A stretch of 64,000 nucleotides of DNA from Oscarella lobularis. Lineage: Eukaryota > Porifera > Homoscleromorpha > Homosclerophorida > Oscarellidae. The stretch lies in assembly GCF_947507565.1 (NCBI RefSeq), contig NC_089176.1, positions 2,232,001 through 2,296,000 on the forward strand, read 5' to 3'. The notes below the pieces were generated by a model that saw only the letters and a list, made by a program, of their open reading frames with translations, was not told where the DNA came from and ran no database searches. Positions 62,701 through 64,000 of the stretch are shown here, piece by piece. Within the stretch, counting starts at the first letter, position 1. Each line of letters begins with the position of its first letter. The position numbers and the translations under genes were made by a program.

Positions 62701-64000
62701 GTACTGTAACTAAAACAATTTCTTACTGTCGCTTCCAGTGCGAACATTCGTCCATTCGCTATAGACAACGCCACCGCCGGATACCTTCACCACGACACGA
62801 TATAAGTATTCTAGCATTTCGAGTATAAAACACAAGTGTGCGTTTTTGTCGAATCGCTTACCGGTAAATGCTTCGACGTTTGTGTCAGTGACAGCTCTTC
62901 CGTTCTCACTCGCCGAATTAATATCTATCAACTGATCTTTGCATACTGAACCGCTCCAAGGAAAGTTGGGACATCCAGCAAAACTCACGTTTGCACTCCC
63001 CGCTCTCTTCTTCACGACATCAATAAGTATTTCGTTCACGGAAAAATTTGCCAAGCAACCACCGTATCCGGTGACGTTCACGCCGACTCCCAAAGCCACT
63101 TCTACTGGAGTTGGCTTCGTCTCTGATAGATCATATTGCGGCAGTCCACCAAAATACACATTCTGCAAAATTTCCGAAGAAAACTCGGTGACATTGATAA
63201 TGGGAGAAATATCTTCGTTGTCAACTCTTACAATAATAAACCTGTCGGTAATTGAAAGATCGATTTCATGCCATGAGCCGTCGCACAAGATACATCGGTT
63301 CACACGAATAACATTGACTCGTTCTTTGTTCGTTCTATATCTCACATCGATTCCATCACGGCCGCGCGTTTCAACGAAAAGAAAGTTTTTGCTCACGTTT
63401 CCAAATGCAGCGAGGAGCAATCCATTTGGCCAACTCGTTCGAACTCGAAATCGAAAGTGAAGTTCGTCGTTTATCCGAGCCGAAGATGATAAATTTAACC
63501 GTACGTAACCAGATCCGCGAAAATGCATCGCCTTTTCAACGGACGGTGGACAGCCGTCGTTCTCCTGAACAACATTTACGAGCTTTTGAATTTTTGATGA
63601 ATTAAATTGTGCTTTGCTGCTGTAGAAAAACATCACTCTAATGCAGCCAATAAATCCGATTGAGTCTGGAAGCAATCGACTAGCATTCACGGGTAGTCCT
63701 CCAACATAGCTGTTATCAACAACAACAACCGTCTTGCTGTCGCACTTCGTTTCGTTATATGCCAACAGCCCTTGGCTGCCATAATAAACGCGAAGTATCA
63801 CTTTCGTAACTGTTTTCATTGCTTCTACTCTGTAAAAGCGATCTTTGTTCCACTTTCCTTCAGTTCTTATGCTTTGACTATTATTGCCGTCAGCCTGGAC
63901 ACCGAATTCGAGTTCACCATCGATGAGTGCAAGGTACACATACGACAATGCGTCGCTTTTAAATGCCGCAAATAGCATCCCGTCCGGATTCGTCGTGCGG
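59727..64000 (-). CDS. Receptor tyrosine kinase RTK6 (RTK4/5 paralogue, pseudokinase-like; N-terminus outside window)
   Basis: The window cuts the first LamG domain at 64000. LamG1 (partial) and LamG2 (63.56-62.9 kb) are intact in frame, unlike RTK4/5. Then come FN3 (62.87-62.25 kb), a Ser/Thr-rich stalk with duplicated exons, TM (61.6-61.53 kb; G-I-G-C-A-F-A-I-V-L-A-A-L-L-F), a Pro-rich segment (L-P-P-P-P-L-P-P-P-N) and the kinase. The glycine loop reads D-S-G-Q-F-K, losing two of three glycines, and DFG is D-F-A; the A-V-K lysine and D-L-A-A-R-N are kept. This pattern suggests weak or no catalysis, possibly a ligand-binding or scaffold receptor (inference). The tail ends Y-L-D-L-Q-Y-V-Y-Q-S-Q, stop 59727. 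Confidence 0.85.
61604..61945 (-). repeat. Tandem 121-bp exon-plus-intron duplication in the RTK6 stalk
   Basis: Three copies with period 121 bp (gtttctatat at 61621, 61742 and 61863) share almost all bases. On the minus strand two copies contain a 69-nt exon coding T-S-S-S-P-V-Q-D-D-A-Y-T-T-E-N plus a Ser/Thr run, flanked by phase-1 introns. The third adjoining copy leads into the TM exon. The symmetric phase means added copies keep the frame. Confidence 0.85.

Overview
The window is intron-rich eukaryotic DNA with very short introns (often 38-60 bp), GT-AG and occasional GC-AG splice sites, and animal-type genes: receptor tyrosine kinases (RTKs), fibrinogen-domain proteins, annexin, PAN2, PMS1, bHLH, FN3 and laminin-G modules. 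This points to a metazoan. The compact genes and the lineage-specific RTK arrays suggest an early-branching animal such as a sponge; that placement is inference. No rRNA, tRNA, CRISPR or prokaryotic operon was seen.

Left part (1-9.7 kb): the start of a PKA-like AGC kinase (minus, cut by the window edge), then a tandem array of about 2.2-kb units. Each of the first two units has a decayed 5' part of a CFAP97-like gene followed by an intact, apparently intronless secreted fibrinogen-domain (FReD) gene. The third unit holds the intact CFAP97-like gene. Its Lys/Glu-rich tail can be spliced in frame into a four-repeat annexin, so CFAP97 and annexin may be one protein.

Middle part (9.7-27.7 kb): a bHLH factor, PMS1 (MutL homologue), an LTR-like relic, PAN2 (deadenylase subunit, minus), a retroelement 3' fragment, a predicted mitochondrial P-loop ATPase, a 222-bp-arm near-perfect inverted repeat, and a membrane-anchored JmjC/cupin-like gene.

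Right part (27.7-64 kb): two RTK arrays, all on the minus strand. RTK1-3 carry an N-terminal Cys-rich region, FN3 modules, a TM helix and a split kinase with inserts. RTK4-6 carry a SUEL-lectin-like region, two laminin-G domains, FN3, a TM helix, a Pro-rich juxtamembrane segment and an Eph-like kinase. This second combination is not one I know from standard RTK classes. RTK4 and RTK5 each show a one-base frameshift in a LamG exon, and RTK6 has pseudokinase-like substitutions and a recently duplicated stalk exon. Between the arrays lies a convergent pair: a trypsin-like protease with a possible myristoylation site, and a protein with a possible ZU5/UPA-like region, which may be a signalling or defence pair (inference).

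Exon boundaries were set by hand from splice motifs and phase. The CFAP97/annexin, PMS1 and protease models are phase-checked through every exon, although the PMS1 C-terminus is uncertain. The RTK and PAN2 spans are gene extents containing many introns.
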